A DNA stretch of 7,020 nt from Pelagibacteraceae bacterium (GTDB taxonomy: Bacteria; Pseudomonadota; Alphaproteobacteria; Pelagibacterales; Pelagibacteraceae), in the NCBI GenBank assembly GCA_016764285.1, contig JAESSC010000080.1, positions 11,625 through 18,644 on the forward strand, given 5' to 3'. Positions 6,099-7,020 of this stretch are shown one piece after another; position 1 is the stretch's first letter; each line of letters starts with the position of its first letter. Both the position numbers and the translations under genes were made by a program. The notes under the pieces were generated by a model. That model saw only the letters and a program-made list of their open reading frames with translations. It was not told where the DNA came from and did no database searches.

Positions 6099-6961
6099 TG
6101 GAAAAATTTCAAATATTTATTCAATTAACAAGATTAAATAAACCTATAGGTTTTTTACTTTTATTTTGGCCATGCGTGTGGGGACTTACTCTTGCCTATT
6201 ATTTTAACGGAGAAACAAATTTATATTTAAAACATATATTATTATTTTTTTTGGGTTCCGTTTTAATGCGAAGCGCCGGCTGCATTTTTAATGATATTGT
6301 TGACAGAGATTTAGATAAGAAAGTTCAAAGAACAAGGGAAAGACCAATTGCTTCAGGAAAAGTTTCTGTTTCTGAAGCTTTCATTTATATAGTTTTTCTT
6401 TGTTTAGTTGCCTTCCTAATACTTTTGCAATTTAATTGGCTTACAATAGTACTTGGAATAAGTTCAATGGCGTTGGCGTTTGCTTATCCCTTTATGAAAA
6501 GAATTACATATTGGCCACAACTTTTCTTAGGTCTGACTTTTAATTGGGGAATAATAATGGGATGGACATCGATAATAAATAGTATATCGATTGAACCAAT
6601 CATTCTTTATCTCTCAGCCATATTTTGGACACTCGGCTATGACACGATTTATGGACTTCAAGACATGCATGATGATGAAATGATTGGCATTAAATCAACA
6701 TCAATTAAATTTAAAAATAATGCAAAAGTTTTTGTTGGAACTTGCTATAGCTTATGTGTTTTGTTTGTTTTAATATTGTGCCATATAATGGAAATAGATA
6801 AATATCTTTTAGCACTATCAGTATTCTTTATTTCAACCTTAATTTATCAAATAAAATTTTTTAAAATTGATAATCCCGAATCTTGTCTCATTGCTTTCAA
6901 AATTAATAATTTAACTGGTATCTTTGTTTTTTTATTTATTTTTTCATTTACAATCTCATGA
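6098..6961 (+). CDS. ubiA: 4-hydroxybenzoate polyprenyltransferase UbiA
   Basis: UbiA joins a polyprenyl diphosphate side chain to 4-hydroxybenzoate, the first membrane step of ubiquinone synthesis. The 287-residue protein is hydrophobic with about eight or nine membrane helices. The first Mg-diphosphate motif is NDIVDRDLD (Asn65, Asp66, Asp69, Asp73), preceded by LMRSAGCIF and followed by VQRTRERPIASGKVS (76-90). The second motif, YDTIYGLQDMHDDEMIGIKS (181-200), carries Asp182, Asp189 and the Asp192-Asp193 pair, followed by the conserved IGIKSTSI (196-203). RLNKPIGFLLLFWPCVWGL at the N-terminus is typical of UbiA rather than of heme O (CyoE) or menaquinone (MenA) enzymes. The start overlaps the previous stop as TAATG and the stop overlaps the next start as ATGA, so it belongs to the same operon. 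It would supply quinone to a respiratory chain that includes the oxidase at the left. Confidence 0.95.
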   Translation: MEKFQIFIQLTRLNKPIGFLLLFWPCVWGLTLAYYFNGETNLYLKHILLFFLGSVLMRSAGCIFNDIVDRDLDKKVQRTRERPIASGKVSVSEAFIYIVFLCLVAFLILLQFNWLTIVLGISSMALAFAYPFMKRITYWPQLFLGLTFNWGIIMGWTSIINSISIEPIILYLSAIFWTLGYDTIYGLQDMHDDEMIGIKSTSIKFKNNAKVFVGTCYSLCVLFVLILCHIMEIDKYLLALSVFFISTLIYQIKFFKIDNPESCLIAFKINNLTGIFVFLFIFSFTIS

Positions 6962-7020
6962 AATTTTCTGCTTTAAAAAAAGTCGTACTAAGAATATATA
7001 ATTTTTATATAAAAGAACAT
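6958..7020 (+). CDS. Start of an unidentified gene coupled to ubiA (partial, 21 codons)
   Basis: An ATG at 6958-6960 overlaps the ubiA stop as ATGA, the same junction seen twice earlier in this operon, and the frame stays open to the right edge. The 21 visible residues begin MKFSALKKVVLRIYNFYIK and are basic and partly hydrophobic. Such an N-terminus could precede a first membrane helix, for example of an MsbA-like ABC exporter, but that is a guess from style and not supported by any motif. The tight junction is the main reason to call it a gene. Confidence 0.6.
   Translation, partial: MKFSALKKVVLRIYNFYIKEH

Overview
The window looks like a piece of an AT-rich, tightly packed alphaproteobacterial chromosome, probably from a streamlined, SAR11-like or similar marine lineage. 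The basis is the very low G+C of most genes, intergenic gaps of 0-30 bases apart from one of 147, and the gene content: an aa3-type cytochrome oxidase, rsmE and ubiA. The taxonomic call is inference from these traits. No rRNA, tRNA, CRISPR array, insertion sequence or phage gene was found, and no gene-free stretch exceeds 150 bases.

Left part (1-1665, minus strand): cytochrome c oxidase subunit II followed by the first 264 codons of subunit I, which runs off the left edge. Both proteins resemble the alternative oxidase lineage typified by Bradyrhizobium CoxM/CoxN, and the CuA, heme a and D-channel residues that fall inside the window are intact. This block is visibly richer in G+C than the rest. 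It is preceded by a 147-base spacer, the only sizeable intergenic region, which should hold the oxidase promoter.

Middle (1813-2538, minus strand): rsmE, the 16S rRNA m3U1498 methyltransferase. Its ATG overlaps the ATG of the divergent gene on the plus strand inside one CATG palindrome (2536-2539), so the two genes have no intergenic DNA between them.

Right part (2537-7020, plus strand): a tightly coupled run of an exported NAPE-PLD/UlaG-like metallo-beta-lactamase-fold hydrolase, an L-2-haloacid dehalogenase-type HAD enzyme, a pirin, a zinc-free quinone oxidoreductase, the 4-hydroxybenzoate polyprenyltransferase UbiA, and the start of one more gene at the right edge. Start and stop codons overlap at four of the five junctions and the fifth gap is 21 bases, so this is almost certainly one transcription unit. 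It joins detoxification or redox-type enzymes to ubiquinone synthesis, and ubiquinone feeds the respiratory chain that ends in the oxidase at the left.

Nothing here is clearly an undescribed system. The points most worth checking are the zero-spacer divergent start, the coupled four-enzyme cassette between rsmE and ubiA, and the compositionally distinct CoxMN-like oxidase.
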